In this document: one piece after another, positions 45,284-56,728 of the stretch
Numbering within the stretch: the stretch's first letter is position 1
How the letters are laid out: every line of letters starts with the position of its first letter
Assembly: GCA_020740775.1 (NCBI GenBank)
Contig: JAHEWK010000011.1
Span: 1,860,001 to 1,924,000 of the forward strand
Length of the DNA stretch: 64,000 bases
Source of the DNA: Ilyonectria destructans
Taxonomy: Eukaryota; Ascomycota; Sordariomycetes; Hypocreales; Nectriaceae
Direction: 5' to 3'
The notes under the pieces: generated by a model
The model's input: only the letters and a program-made list of their open reading frames with translations
What the model was told of the DNA's origin: nothing
The model's database searches: none
Translations under genes and position numbers: made by a program

Positions 45284-47566
45284 TGCGAGGAGCACGACAT
45301 CGATCTGCTGACATGTACATACGTGCTTCTGGCAGGATCCACCGGTGCTGCGGGTAAACGGCAAAAAACATAGCATTCAGGTATACACCGGTTGACAACA
45401 CACAAGGCAGTGAAGGTCTCACATCTACATGACTGCAGCTGCAGCCTTATCTGAGGGTATCGGTGAGCGGGCAATGCGATGCAAGACGAAGACGCAAGAC
45501 ATTCGCGGTGATAAGGATAAGGCTACCCGGGGTTGTGGGGCAAGGTGTGGCTGAGCGGGCGTCCGCCGTCCGACTTCTGCGGGCTCTCACACGGGACGTG
45601 GTAACACCAACAGCTCTAATGTGCAGCGTACATACAAAGTAGCCAACTACAGCGCAGACAGCCGTCCCCGTTGAGGTAGCTGCTGCGGGTGATGCAGACG
45701 TGAATCATGGACCATGATCGACTGTCGGGATAGGAAGCGGCCTGAGACGTAAGTCGGAGCCGAATTCAGCTACGTGCCGGACCTCGGGCGGCCTAGATAC
45801 ATCAATCCCCTGGCCATTGATCCTTCGCGGTGGGGGAAGCGATTTGATTGTGGATGATGCGATCGATGAGCTGGGGGTAGGACCTGGAGAGGGTCTGGAG
45901 AGGGTCTGGAGAGGGTCTGGAGAGGGGCTGGCCACGGCTGGCGGAGCTGGCAAAGCTGACGGGAGCTGGGTGCCGGGGTTGACCATTGCTCCGTCCAGAG
46001 ACGGCGGACAACGTGCCCGAGCCGATAATCAGGAGTGGCAGCGATGGGGGAATGACGATGTTCTTTTGTCTCAAAGCGGGCCTGGATTGCCTGGCAAACA
46101 TGTCGACGAGAGTGGACTCTACTGCATGCGCAGAGGAGGGGTCAAAGGTTGAAAGAGGGTGTGTGCCGTGGATGAGAGGCCTGGGTCCTGATATGGCCTC
46201 ATCGAATGTCGCTGGCCAACACGAAAGGTACATGGAGGCCATGTACTCGGTCCTGGGCCTCTCCATCGCTGGCGTCATGGGACTCCAGGTACTTGCTTAC
46301 CAAGTCGCAGTGGCCGTACTACGTAGTCGAAGCCGCCGTCTCAGTCACACTCGCCCTCGCACCGGCGGGAAGATCATTCACGAACGAACTCCAAACGCCA
46401 TGATCCTTGGCCATGCGCTGCTGTTGCGGGGTTGCTCGATGCTAGCGCTATCCTGCTGCCCCAGCACGCCCTTGTTGTTCGAGGTTTCCCGAGGCAGTAA
46501 CCCGGGACAGTTGGGCATATCGCGCACGGTAAGTAGCAATGCAAATCTGGCATCCGATGCTGCCGTAGCCAAATGTTGCATCCCGAGACGACCGAACTGA
46601 AGGATGAGTCTCGCGGGGAGCAGCAGAAGCAACATAGCCCAGCCCACGTTGCTCTCGTACGTATGGCTTATTCGGGCAGTGCGCTTGTCGATAGTAAAAG
46701 GTACACCCGGAATATTCGGAGCTAGACACTGAGCCAGACGCCTCTTGCGGGCGACTCTCAAAAGTTAGTGCCGCTGCCGTGATCAGAGAATGACGAATTG
46801 CAACGGCCTCTAGCCCTGGAAACAGACTAGGAGCTAGCAAACACTATCAGTATCACTGAAGGGAATGACCATTTTGCTGCGGAGTATCTCGTCCGTCATA
46901 TCATCACAGTGAAAGTCAGTTTCAGCAATCACCGTGCAAGCCGCGTCACGCCAATCAGATGGAGCGTAACCATGTCAGGGGAGCCTCACGTGGGTTCAAT
47001 TGAATTCCACCTTTGTTGGGGCCTGTGGAATCAACATCGGGTGCCAAGACCCTCTCGGATGAAAATGGGCATGTTGAATAATTGCAACCTATACGACTAC
47101 GCACTCCGTGATTGTGATTGTAGGTAGCCTTCCCTGTACGTACGAATACGTCCATCAAACGTGGGATGTACGCCAAGCATCGGGCCGTCAGTGTGTGGTT
47201 CGGTGGACGACCAGCGGCCGTTCCACGAGGCAGCCCTCGCCATTATTATTAGCAGCTGCCTGGCGATCGATCCCCCTGCCAGGGACGGTGAGTTGGTCGG
47301 CTCAGCCACCGTCCACTGTCCAGGGCGGAGTCAGCTCTAATTGCTCCCGCCGAGATGCTTCAGGTGTGCATTGCGAGCCCAGTCCCGTTTGATGGATGCC
47401 TCCAGCTGCCCAGGGTCTTAGGATCCCAGCATCCCGAAGATATTTCAATCTCCGACCCGACGGCTGCACCCGCACGCCGTCGCCGAGATCAAGCCTCATC
47501 GTGCATGGTCAGGCCATTCCCTGACGCCTGCCGCTGAATTGATGCGTCGCCTAGATGTTGCCGTTG
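45284..47566. other. Intergenic region right of the transposon
   Basis: No gene recognised in 2.3 kb. Composition returns abruptly to about half GC. A run of 11-bp tandem units (AGGGTCTGGAG) lies at 45890-45922 and an ACTACGTAGT palindrome at 46318-46327. Open frames on both strands at 45800-46600 overlap each other and have no motif. Confidence 0.5.
45890..45922. repeat. 11-bp tandem repeat, three copies
   Basis: AGGGTCTGGAG is repeated three times without mismatch, followed by a degenerate partial unit. The unit length is not a multiple of three, which argues against coding. Confidence 0.85.
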
Positions 47567-48509
47567 TCATGAAACCTCGTCCCCGACAGGCATTTGCGTA
47601 GACGAGATCCAGTTCTCCATCATTGCTTGGCCCTCCGGCCGGCTCCCACTCACACTCCCACTAGCTGCAGCACCACTGGCGCGATTGCTGGAAAGTGGTG
47701 TCTTCCCACCGTCCCTCTTCTTGACGACTAAACACAGCACCTGACCATAGATTGCGAACCCCTCATATGATACGTCCATGGCTAGCTTCTTCTTGTCGTC
47801 ATCCTCGTCCGGGGTCTCGTCGGATAAGCCAGCTCGGCCTCGGCGCCTTTTGTGAGGGGGTGCCTCCGTATCAGAGTCGATCTCGATGGCCGAAGCTGTT
47901 TCATCTTCGTCGGATGCATCGCCGTCGATATCGTCGTCGTCGTCGTCCCGGCCCGGCCTCTGTCTCTGACGCTTACTCCGTCTGACTGTATCCACGGCGG
48001 GAATATCGGCCAGTCCAATGTCATCGTCGTCCTCCTCTACTCGTAATGCGGGTGCATAGTCGTCTGCATCGACATCCACAGTGGTCCGGTCCGTCTCGCT
48101 GATGAGTTTCGTCGAGTTTGACTCCATCCTGGGAGGTAGCTTTTCTCGAAAGTGCTTGGTCTTGCTAAGTAGAGAGTGCCGGGTAGCCGTCTCCATTAGG
48201 AAGATGGATACTTCAAAGTCATCTGGACTTGATTAGTTTGGAATTGATGAAGCCTGGAGCTTGGTTGACGATACCTGTGACTACCATATCCTTGATAACT
48301 TTCTTCTTGGTACTCTTCTTCTTGCTCCTCTCCTTCTCTTCACGCAGCTTGGGCAGCACCAGGGGTCGGATGCTCTCAATGACTTGGGGGAGTATCGGTT
48401 TGCGAGAGTTGAGAAGCCATGACTGGGCCAGGGCGGGGTTATCGAGGTAAATTCGACATTCAAGGACCGAGTATTTCGATATTCTGAGATATCGGCGTAC
48501 AGGAGCCAT
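47567..48509 (-). CDS. Conserved-looking acidic protein of unknown function
   Basis: Two exons on the minus strand (48509-48275 and 48222-47567) around a 52-nt intron give about 296 residues. The junction reads MVVTDDFEVSIFLMETATRH, continuous across the intron. The N-terminal 110 residues look folded: MAPVRRYLRISKYSVLECRI, a helix-like LDNPALAQSWLL, IESIRPLVLPKL, then a Lys-rich linker. The rest is acidic with two basic patches (RRSKRQRQRP and PPHKRRRGR), suggesting nuclear location, and a second conserved-looking block AMDVSYEGFAIYGQVLCLVV near residue 230. I do not recognise the family and assign no function. It shares a 327-bp divergent promoter with the mitochondrial IleRS gene. Confidence 0.75.
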
Positions 48510-48836
48510 GCTGTCGTCCAGATTGTTTATTTAGAGTCGCAGCAGCGTGAATGTTTGAGTGAGCAGGGCTGACGTCGGTGCAATTGAGCGAGCCAGTGAT
48601 GTAACCACCCGCTGGAACTGCCCCGCAGAGGCGCTAGATCTTCAGTGGACCTGTAGCCTTGCAGCTGGCCCAAGCACTGCGTCTGCAGGCTGATGCTCCC
48701 AGCCGCGGGGTGTATCGCGTAGCGCTAAAATTCTTCCTCAGCCGCCCGCGATACCGATAGTTTCACGCTCTTTGACGACTGGGCCCGACTCCAGAATTGC
48801 CTGTACCGTGCCTCGCGACATGGTCTTAGCTCAATC
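48510..48836. promoter_or_regulatory. Divergent promoter between unknown protein and Ism1
   Basis: 327 bp between two divergent start codons. No TATA box or clear factor site is visible. Confidence 0.45.
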
Positions 48837-51809
48837 ATGTCCAAATCCTGGAAGTCGACTCTGAGGCTGCCTCGGTCGAGCTTTCCGTAGGTCCTCTCCT
48901 GCAATATCTGGCGTCATGTATGGGGCTAATTGATCCACGCCAAAGTGCTCGTCCGAACCCCAAGCTCCAGCCACAATGGCTTCGCCAAGTTACCGATGAT
49001 CTCTACGACTGGCAGGCGAAGAATCGACCGGAAGACACAAACTTTACCCTTCACGATGGCCCCCCGTACGCCAATGGCAATCTTCACGTCGGACATGCCT
49101 TGAACAAGATCCTCAAGGACATGATCGTTCGAGTCAAGGTGCAGCAAGGACGGAGGGTTACATATAGACCAGGCTGGGATTGCCATGGTCTTCCAATCGA
49201 AATGAAAGCTCTCGGATCGAGCAACACCAAAGGGTTGACCCCGGTTCAGATCCGAGATACGGCGCGGCGGCTGGCTTCGAAGACGGTCAAGGACCAGATG
49301 AAGGGTTTCCAGTCGATTTCGGTCATGGCGGATTGGGAAAAGAGGTGGACTACAATGGACCGAGAGTTTGAGATTCGCCAACTTCGTGTCTTCCAGAAAC
49401 TGGTCCGCCGAGGTCTCGTGTACCGCAAGCATAAGCCCGTCTACTGGTCAGCATCATCGCGAACTGCCCTTGCCGAAGCTGAGTTGGAGTATCGGGATGA
49501 TCACGTTTCGACCGCCGCCTACGTCAAGTTCCCTATCGTTTCCGACTGGTCCTCGATCCCAGAGCTTTCCAAGTTTCAGGGAAAGCTCTATGCCGCTGTA
49601 TGGACGACCACCCCTTGGACTCTCCCTGCGAACAAAGCGATTGCTGTGCACAACGACCTCACCTACTCTGTCATCCGCGTCGGTTCCGACGGTCTCCTGG
49701 TAGCGACAGAGCGTGTCGAAGCCATGAAGCAAATAATTCCTTCGTTCGAAGTAGTAGTGGACTCGATCCGTGGCTCTGATTTGAAGGGACTCCAGTATCG
49801 CAACAAGTTACAAGGTCAATCTGCACCACCGCAACCCATTATCGATGCAGACTATGTTACTTCTGATTCTGGTACCGGTCTTGTTCATACCGCTCCTGGA
49901 CATGGTCAGGAGGATTATGAGGCTTGCGCTAAGCTTGGTATTGATGCCTTTGCGCCAATCGACGATGGCGGCTTCTTTACTAAGGAGGCATACCCTGATG
50001 ATCCTGAGAAGCTGACGTCTGCCCCATCCATCCTGGACGGCGGAAGCCAATCCGTACTAGACCTGATGGCAGATGATGTTCTTGGAACGCACAAACTGCG
50101 TCACAAATACCCCTATGACTGGCGAACAAAACGACCTGTCGTGATCCGTGCCACAGCCCAATGGTTTGCCGACGTTGGAAGTATCAAGGACGATGCTCTT
50201 GCGGCGCTCCGTGATGTTCGGTTTGTTCCTGAGGGTGGCAGAGTTCGCCTTGAGAGCTTCATCAAGGGCCGGAGCGAATGGTGTATCTCCCGCCAACGGT
50301 CTTGGGGAGTCCCTATCCCTGCGCTCTATGACGAAAGCGGAAATTCCGTTATGACGGCAGAAACAATCGAACACATCATCTCTGTTATGCAGGAACGTAC
50401 CTCATCTGCCTGGTTCTCTGATAGCCCCGATGATCCCGCGTGGATTGCGCCCTCGTTGACTGGTAAATATCGTCGAGGCACCGACACCATGGACGTCTGG
50501 TTCGATAGCGGCAGTAGTTGGACCGAAACCGAAGGTCCCGCTAATGTGTATCTCGAGGGATCTGACCAGCACCGTGGTTGGTTCCAATCGAGCCTGTTGA
50601 CATATGTCGCGGCCCAGAAGGTGGATGAGAACCATTCCGGCAAGATTGTCGCCCCGTTTAAGACGCTGATTACCCATGGTTTCACGCTTGATGGGCAAGG
50701 CAAGAAGATGTCAAAATCTCTTGGAAACATAATCGAGCCTGGTCAGGTCATGGACGGAAGCCTTCTCGGCCCTGCTAAGGTGAAGGGCAAGGGCAAGGGG
50801 CAAGGTCAAAAGTTTGATGGCCTTGGCCCCGATGCGGTCCGTTTGTGGGCAGCGAGTGCCGATTTTACGAGTGATGTGCTCATCGGGCAGACGATTCTAC
50901 AGCCTGTTCACACTGCTTTGATTAAGTATCGAACTATTATCAAGATGCTTCTGGGGTCGCTCAACCAGGAGGCTCGACAAGCTCCGCTGACGAAGCTCGA
51001 CCAGATTGCGCTGGTTCAACTCTCGGATACCATGTCTCAGGTCATGGAGTCCTACGACAACTACGAGTTTCACAGAGGAATTGGTATGATCAACCGCTGG
51101 GTCGCAACCGACCTGTCGGCGTTCTATCTGGAGGGGCTCAAAGATCGCCTTTACTGCGGTGATGGTGGTGGCATCTTGGAGCCCATCTTCATTGGATTCT
51201 TGCGGATGCTTTCCCCGGTGACACCTCTTCTGGTGGAGGAGGCTTGGTCACATCGGCCAGCGTGGATGGCCGAGGACACGTGAGTTGTTGACCCTGACCA
51301 CTCAGAATCAACATCACAAGCTAATTGCAATCAACAGATCTTTGGAGAACCCAGCTAGACAACTATACGGCTCGCCTCTGGTTGACCCCGCCCGGTTGAC
51401 GCTTTCTCAGGATGCGCTACGGGAAGACGCGGCTGTGATCTCAGGAGTGCACAATGCGGTCAAGGCGGCCCTGGAGCAGGCGCGAGGAGACAAGATGCTG
51501 GGAAGCAGCCTACAGTGTTCCGTGAACATTGTCGTTGAGAACAGCGAGGTGGCCAGCGTTCTAGAGCGATATCTGGAAGAGCTGGAGGCCATTTTTGTGG
51601 TTTCGTCGGTAGAGATGAACAAACCTGTGCCCCAGAGCCCAACATGGGCTTACGAACAGGAGGTTGAGGTCCGGGATACCGAGGTGAAGGTTCACGTGCT
51701 TCCCCCGAAGGAGGACAAGTGTTCGCGGTGCTGGCGATACGTGGCGCCTTCAGAAGACGCGCTTTGCAACCGATGCGAGGAAGTTATTGGTGCGTCGCCT
51801 GCAGCCTGA
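48837..51809 (+). CDS. ISM1: Mitochondrial isoleucyl-tRNA synthetase
   Basis: Three exons (48837-48886, 48946-51279, 51338-51809) give about 951 residues. Exon 1 encodes a basic, Ser-rich start (MSKSWKSTLRLPRSSFP) fitting a mitochondrial presequence; the junction reads SSFPARPNPKL. HVGH lies at about 64-67 in PPYANGNLHVGHALNKI, and KMSKS at about 604-608. The WDCHGLPIE and SEWCISRQRSWGVPIP blocks are typical of class I Ile/Val/Leu enzymes, and DTMDVWFDSG is present. The C-terminus has a four-cysteine zinc site (CSRC at 923, CNRC at 938), as in bacterial-type IleRS. Role: charges mitochondrial tRNA-Ile. An in-frame ATG at 48920 lies inside intron 1, so an unspliced transcript could start there without the presequence. 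Confidence 0.95.
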
Positions 51810-53056
51810 GAGGACGCGAGTCCTGGACAAAGAAAGGAGCCGGTCAGGCAGGTGACTTGTATAGATAGATATATACCCCTCAGTCTCTCGTCATGTAATG
51901 TATGAAGCAGAGTGTATAATAGAAGCATTCTTGGCCGAACCTGTAATACCAACTGGCGGCAGAAGAGTCGCCGGGCTGGGAAAGGCACGCCGTACAGTGG
52001 CGAGCGCATGACTTGTATCCGCTCCAGCTGGTGGCTGCGGCGCAGACGTGGCGGCGAGTGATGGAGTTCATGCTGGGCCGACTGGGCTGAGTTGGAGCGA
52101 CCTGAGCTGAAGTGTCTCAGGTGCGGTGTTTTTGGTGATTTTTTCCATGTGATAATGATGATGATCGGCACTTGGGTTTGTACAAGTACTTGCAGCGTGT
52201 CATGCCGCTACGTGCTACGTACTACGTATATCGAAACAACTATCTAAGTTAGCTGTCAAGTGTCCCTGTCCCTGCTTGGATGAATCGGGGCCCCGGCCGA
52301 AGAGTGTGCCTGTGTAGGGGAGTACGTCAGTCTCCTGTTGGCTACCCTGTTGGTTGCAACGGAGAGATACCCAGCCCGCGAGCCCGCGAGGGTGTGCTGG
52401 TGCGTCACTTTTCGCCCCCAGCGCGCCCTAATGCGAATTGCAGCGCAAGTTTAGGCATACGGGCTACTACCAATTCGTGGATGGCGTCGCACCTTATAGC
52501 GCCTGGGTGGCACCTTATAGCACCTGGGCGCCTGGGTAGCACCTGGGTAGCACCTTGTTAGAGCGCTCATGGACCCCACAGCACCCTTATTACCCCCGCC
52601 ACCATCGCGCACTGGACGTGACCCTGTGGTAGCCACCCGGTAGCCATCCCGTGACAACCAGAACCTAAGACCAAGCAGGGGCCGGCCGGCAAGGTGTAAC
52701 GCAACAACAGGTCCAGTTCCAGAACCCAGTTCCCAAACCCAGATCCACGACAATTTCGACCACTTAATCCCCGCGCCGCAAACAACTTGCCATGAGTCCT
52801 TGAGGGATTCTCTCTCCGCTTGGACCGGCATTCACTCCCTCTATCCTCGACATCCTGCGTCCTTGGTCTTGACGCCCGTCTCGCTCGACCCTCGGCCTTG
52901 GACCTCCCAGCTCCCAGCTCCCAGCTCCCATCCCCCGACTCCCGAGATCGCCCCCGAAACAAGAAAATGCTGCACCGCTCTCCCGGTCACCAGTGACGAC
53001 AAAGCCTGCCTCCCATCAGCGAGCGCGAGACTGGCATGTGGTGAAGATTACGCGCA
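51810..53056. other. Intergenic region with tandem repeats and leader
   Basis: No gene is recognised. At about 52485-52556 there are imperfect tandem copies of GCACCTGGGTA and CACCTTATAG. A CCCAGCT heptamer repeats near 52909-52930 within a C-rich stretch that is probably the leader of the next gene. CTACGTACTACGTA lies near 52214-52227. Confidence 0.5.
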
Positions 53057-56000
53057 ATGACGGACAAGCGTAGCCCGTCAACTCTCGCTGCGTATGGGAG
53101 ACGCGATGGCCCAGTGACGCCCGAGGTTCCAACTAGGTTCAGCTACGACCACGCCTCGAGGGTCGAGCCCGCCACCATCGGCGCCCTGCTCAATGCTCCC
53201 ACGTCCCCCGAACGGCCTCTCGCCTTCTCCGACGACGAGCTTCTCCCGCGCTTCAACCTCAAGGCCCGCGACCCCGGCCAGAGCAGCGGCCAGAATGCTG
53301 GCCGAGCCAGACGCATGAGGCGCACCCACAAGGCTCAACCCAGCGGTGCCTTCCTCCTGCAGGATGCCGTGGTCGGCGACGATGATTATAACCAGTCACG
53401 GCGTCCTCGAAACAGGTCGCAGCAGAGGCCAAAGGATGCACTCGAGCCCCTTTCGACAAGCGCCCCCCGAGATTTCGGTCTGGGCATGAATCCTGGGGGC
53501 AGCAGGAACCGGACCCGGATTGTTTCGCCTGATACATCTCAGGAAGAGCTGTTCCTAAAGAAGCGAGATGGCCACGCTCGCAGACCGCGTGCCTCCCAGC
53601 AGGCCTCTACTGCCCTCGACGTCGACTCTACCCAGATTGTCAATATGGCCTTGAATCTTAGCGAGTCAAGGCGTATAGCATCGCGACGCAACATCACCCG
53701 GACCAACCCACCTCGATTGACCCCCGTACAAGACGCACCCGCTGGAGGCAATCTCAAAGCCCACCTCCAACAACAACGAAAAACGACACGAAACATATCT
53801 CCCAAGCCACCCCAGGCTTTGAACCCCCGGCTTTCTGGTGTCAGGTCAAGTAGCCCCCTCCGTCCCCCGTTCGACACAGGAAACGAAGGCCCCTACCGGT
53901 ACCACTTCTCAACATCAACTCTGGCAAGAGCACAAAAGGCTCGCGAGCATCTCGAGCTCATGTCACAGTACAGACGTCTGCTGGAGGTTCTCCCTCCCCT
54001 GAAAATGGGACCCGATCGACCCTCGGCTACTAGCCCACCAAGCTCTCCTATCAACGGAAAATTGACCAAGTTCGGGTCGTCAGAGCCTATACTATCTGGT
54101 GGGCGAGAGTACAACCCCTTGCAATACATCCGAAACCGAAAAGTTCGAGCGAGAGAAAGACTGGTCATAGACGGTGACACGCAAGGATTTAGTGACGTTG
54201 AGTCAGTCAAGATGTGGGTTGAGAAGGCATCGCAGCGAGCAACTACTCTAGAGGTTCTTTCTGGAGATGACAGCTCCATTTTACCCCCCTTTCCTTCTGC
54301 CGACGAAGTCGAGTCTCAACTGTCACTGGATTGTGCCCCTAAAGCAGCTCTTCGAGTCCGCCGCCCCCGAGTTGATTGGTTCTTCGAGCCGTGCGATATG
54401 ATAGCGGATGCTTATTGGGTGGAACGGGATCATCACAAGCAACTCATTGAGGACCGCAATTGGTTCAAGATATTTCCCGAAGGGGCAGTCCTGAGCCGGC
54501 CAATGTCGCAGCAAACAGATGAACTCGGGACCGGCGTGACCCCGTTCCCTACCAACACTCTGGAAGACGCAGAGCCGACTCTCGAATCGAAAGATCTAAA
54601 ACTTTTTAGACCCGGCACAGACCACTCACAGGGTAGCACGAAGGAACGGGCGAAGCAAAAGCTCCATGATATTAGTGGCGGTTTTCATCGACATTCTGCT
54701 TCGACCCACAGTCATCACTTGCGGATGAGAAGAGACTCCTTATCTGACTCTGGTAGTGACAACGAAATCAAGAGCGAGGGCAAGCCGAAGCGATTCCGAC
54801 AAACCCGAGCCGGAACCATTTCTAGCCACACCAACGACCTGCTTGAGAAACAGATGCTAGAGATGATTGCCCAAGAAGCCAAGCAACGACTCTCCCATGT
54901 CACCGAGAATGAGGCAGAGTATATGCAAGCTGGGAGCTCTACAACACCAGAGCACAGTTTGCATTCGAAGCAAAACAGTAATAGGAAGTGGTCCCTTACA
55001 GATCCAAGTGATTCTGACCACCGATCTCTCCGTGAAAGAGCTCAAATGGAGTCTTTGCCCGGGTACCATCTTGAGAAAGTCGATAGCGGAGGCTTGAGAC
55101 GCCCAAGACAGTTTTTGGACGATGCTGATTCGCCTCAACCAATGTCCCCGGAACTGAACCCGATTCCGTACACCCTCCCTGGTCTACCGCCCGGCTTGGA
55201 ATTATCTGCACCCTCTAGCCGCGCCTCATCCCCATCCAGGAACCCCTTTTCCAAAGTGAAGCGGGCCTTCCGTGAGAAGGGTCGTGAGGAGGTCCCTGAG
55301 CCCCAACTATGCGAAGCCGAAGATTCAGATAACCGGTCTTCTGTTCCCGAGCCTAATTCTCTTGTTGAGGGCAAGACTTGGCCGGATCGGCTTCCTTCCA
55401 CTTCCCGGCCCGCTCTGGACGGCCACAAGCATCACCGCAGCACTAGTGTAAGGCTCAGGAGCGACGATCAAATCGGACTGCGCGGAATGTTCAAGGGACC
55501 TCGGATTGACACAGTGATCCGTGGTGGGGTTTCAAGGCTGGGAGACATGCTGTGGAAGAAGGACAGCGCATTTGATACTCCACCTGAAGCATTCTCTGAT
55601 GAGTCGGAGAGCGAGCAGCAAAGGGGACGCGCAAGGCTCTCCCTCACTCTGTCTCGATCAAACTCCAAACGGAACAATGAGCCTCAACAGAACCAAAAGC
55701 ATTTCCTGGACACGATGCCTCAATTCCAGCATGTGTCCGAGGTATATGGAAAGCCTGGCATGGCACGGGCACCGGAGAGCGGCGTGCAGAGCGCTCAGTC
55801 ATCTCGTCTGAATCTTATCAAGCCCTCGGGACAGGATGTGCCGAACACTGCACCCTCTGCACCCCGTCGTACAGTCGAGGAAGTTCTGGCCGCCAACGTC
55901 GAAGCATCAGAATCAGAGTCGTGCCAAGAAAGCGCGCCAGACGGCTCTCGAGCTGGGGACAAGATGCCCAAGGCAGTGACACCAATGGTCAGGTTCAACG

Positions 56001-56728
56001 AGCCTGACAACTTCAGGAGTCGAAAGTGGTCGATTGTCGATCAGGTCCACCCGCGAGAGGGCCAGTTCTCAAAGCGCGAAATTGCCCGATTACGAACCCT
56101 CATTTTGACCTCTGGTATCAAGGCCATGGAAATAGCTCGCCGAGCCCAAGAGGCCAAGAAGCCTCTCGCCAGGGGTAGTTTGTTAGCTCCAGGCCTGTCT
56201 CCACGATCCAATATTGCAGGTGTGCCGTGGGCCGAAATCGCGAAGCTTACACCCAAAGCTTCGTTGCCGTCCGATCAGGAGATTCCATACCGCGACCACT
56301 ACCCCCTGGCAAGCCAAACGCTAAGAATTGCAATTGAAACAGAGGTCGAGCGGTGGCAAATGTCGTCAGATTCTTTCACCGGTCAAACACGGCCGAAACT
56401 GGAAGAGCGTATCTGGTGTGTCCGCTCGCGCATTGCAGATGAGCTCTCGGGCATGACCGGAGAGGCAGCGGACCAAGCCGATGAAACTGGCAAGGATCTG
56501 GCCCTGGGGCAGTTGCTCAAGATCAAGCGGGTCATCGACTTGATCGAGGAGCTCAGTCGGAACCGACGCAGACGATTCAGATGGCTTCGCCGCGGCATGT
56601 GGTCGATTGTTGAGTGGGTGCTCGTCGGGTTCATGTGGTACGTCTGGTTCGTCGTCACTATCTTTCGAATCATCCTGGGACTGGGACAAGGCGCATGGAG
56701 TGGCGTTAGGTGGCTGCTATGGTTGTAG
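53057..56728 (+). CDS. Large unknown protein with hydrophobic C-terminus
   Basis: Single open frame of 1223 residues from an ATG at 53057. Most of it is low complexity (Ser, Pro, Arg, acidic patches) and probably disordered. More ordered-looking blocks are YHFSTSTLARAQKAREHLEL near residue 290, RVDWFFEPCDMIADAYWVER near 440, and about 990-1170 (MVRFNEPDNFRSRKWSIVDQ; KREIARLRTLILTSGIKAM; a helical RIADELSGMTGEAADQADE). The last 50 residues, after an Arg-rich cluster, form one or two hydrophobic helices rich in Trp, suggesting tail anchoring in a membrane. Uninterrupted length and codon regularity make the gene real. I do not recognise the family and propose no function. Confidence 0.85.
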   Translation: MTDKRSPSTLAAYGRRDGPVTPEVPTRFSYDHASRVEPATIGALLNAPTSPERPLAFSDDELLPRFNLKARDPGQSSGQNAGRARRMRRTHKAQPSGAFLLQDAVVGDDDYNQSRRPRNRSQQRPKDALEPLSTSAPRDFGLGMNPGGSRNRTRIVSPDTSQEELFLKKRDGHARRPRASQQASTALDVDSTQIVNMALNLSESRRIASRRNITRTNPPRLTPVQDAPAGGNLKAHLQQQRKTTRNISPKPPQALNPRLSGVRSSSPLRPPFDTGNEGPYRYHFSTSTLARAQKAREHLELMSQYRRLLEVLPPLKMGPDRPSATSPPSSPINGKLTKFGSSEPILSGGREYNPLQYIRNRKVRARERLVIDGDTQGFSDVESVKMWVEKASQRATTLEVLSGDDSSILPPFPSADEVESQLSLDCAPKAALRVRRPRVDWFFEPCDMIADAYWVERDHHKQLIEDRNWFKIFPEGAVLSRPMSQQTDELGTGVTPFPTNTLEDAEPTLESKDLKLFRPGTDHSQGSTKERAKQKLHDISGGFHRHSASTHSHHLRMRRDSLSDSGSDNEIKSEGKPKRFRQTRAGTISSHTNDLLEKQMLEMIAQEAKQRLSHVTENEAEYMQAGSSTTPEHSLHSKQNSNRKWSLTDPSDSDHRSLRERAQMESLPGYHLEKVDSGGLRRPRQFLDDADSPQPMSPELNPIPYTLPGLPPGLELSAPSSRASSPSRNPFSKVKRAFREKGREEVPEPQLCEAEDSDNRSSVPEPNSLVEGKTWPDRLPSTSRPALDGHKHHRSTSVRLRSDDQIGLRGMFKGPRIDTVIRGGVSRLGDMLWKKDSAFDTPPEAFSDESESEQQRGRARLSLTLSRSNSKRNNEPQQNQKHFLDTMPQFQHVSEVYGKPGMARAPESGVQSAQSSRLNLIKPSGQDVPNTAPSAPRRTVEEVLAANVEASESESCQESAPDGSRAGDKMPKAVTPMVRFNEPDNFRSRKWSIVDQVHPREGQFSKREIARLRTLILTSGIKAMEIARRAQEAKKPLARGSLLAPGLSPRSNIAGVPWAEIAKLTPKASLPSDQEIPYRDHYPLASQTLRIAIETEVERWQMSSDSFTGQTRPKLEERIWCVRSRIADELSGMTGEAADQADETGKDLALGQLLKIKRVIDLIEELSRNRRRRFRWLRRGMWSIVEWVLVGFMWYVWFVVTIFRIILGLGQGAWSGVRWLLWL

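Noticed and set aside
45802..46600. Overlapping 158- and 204-codon frames on opposite strands
   Set aside because: They lie on top of each other, include a tandem repeat that is not a multiple of three, and show no domain.
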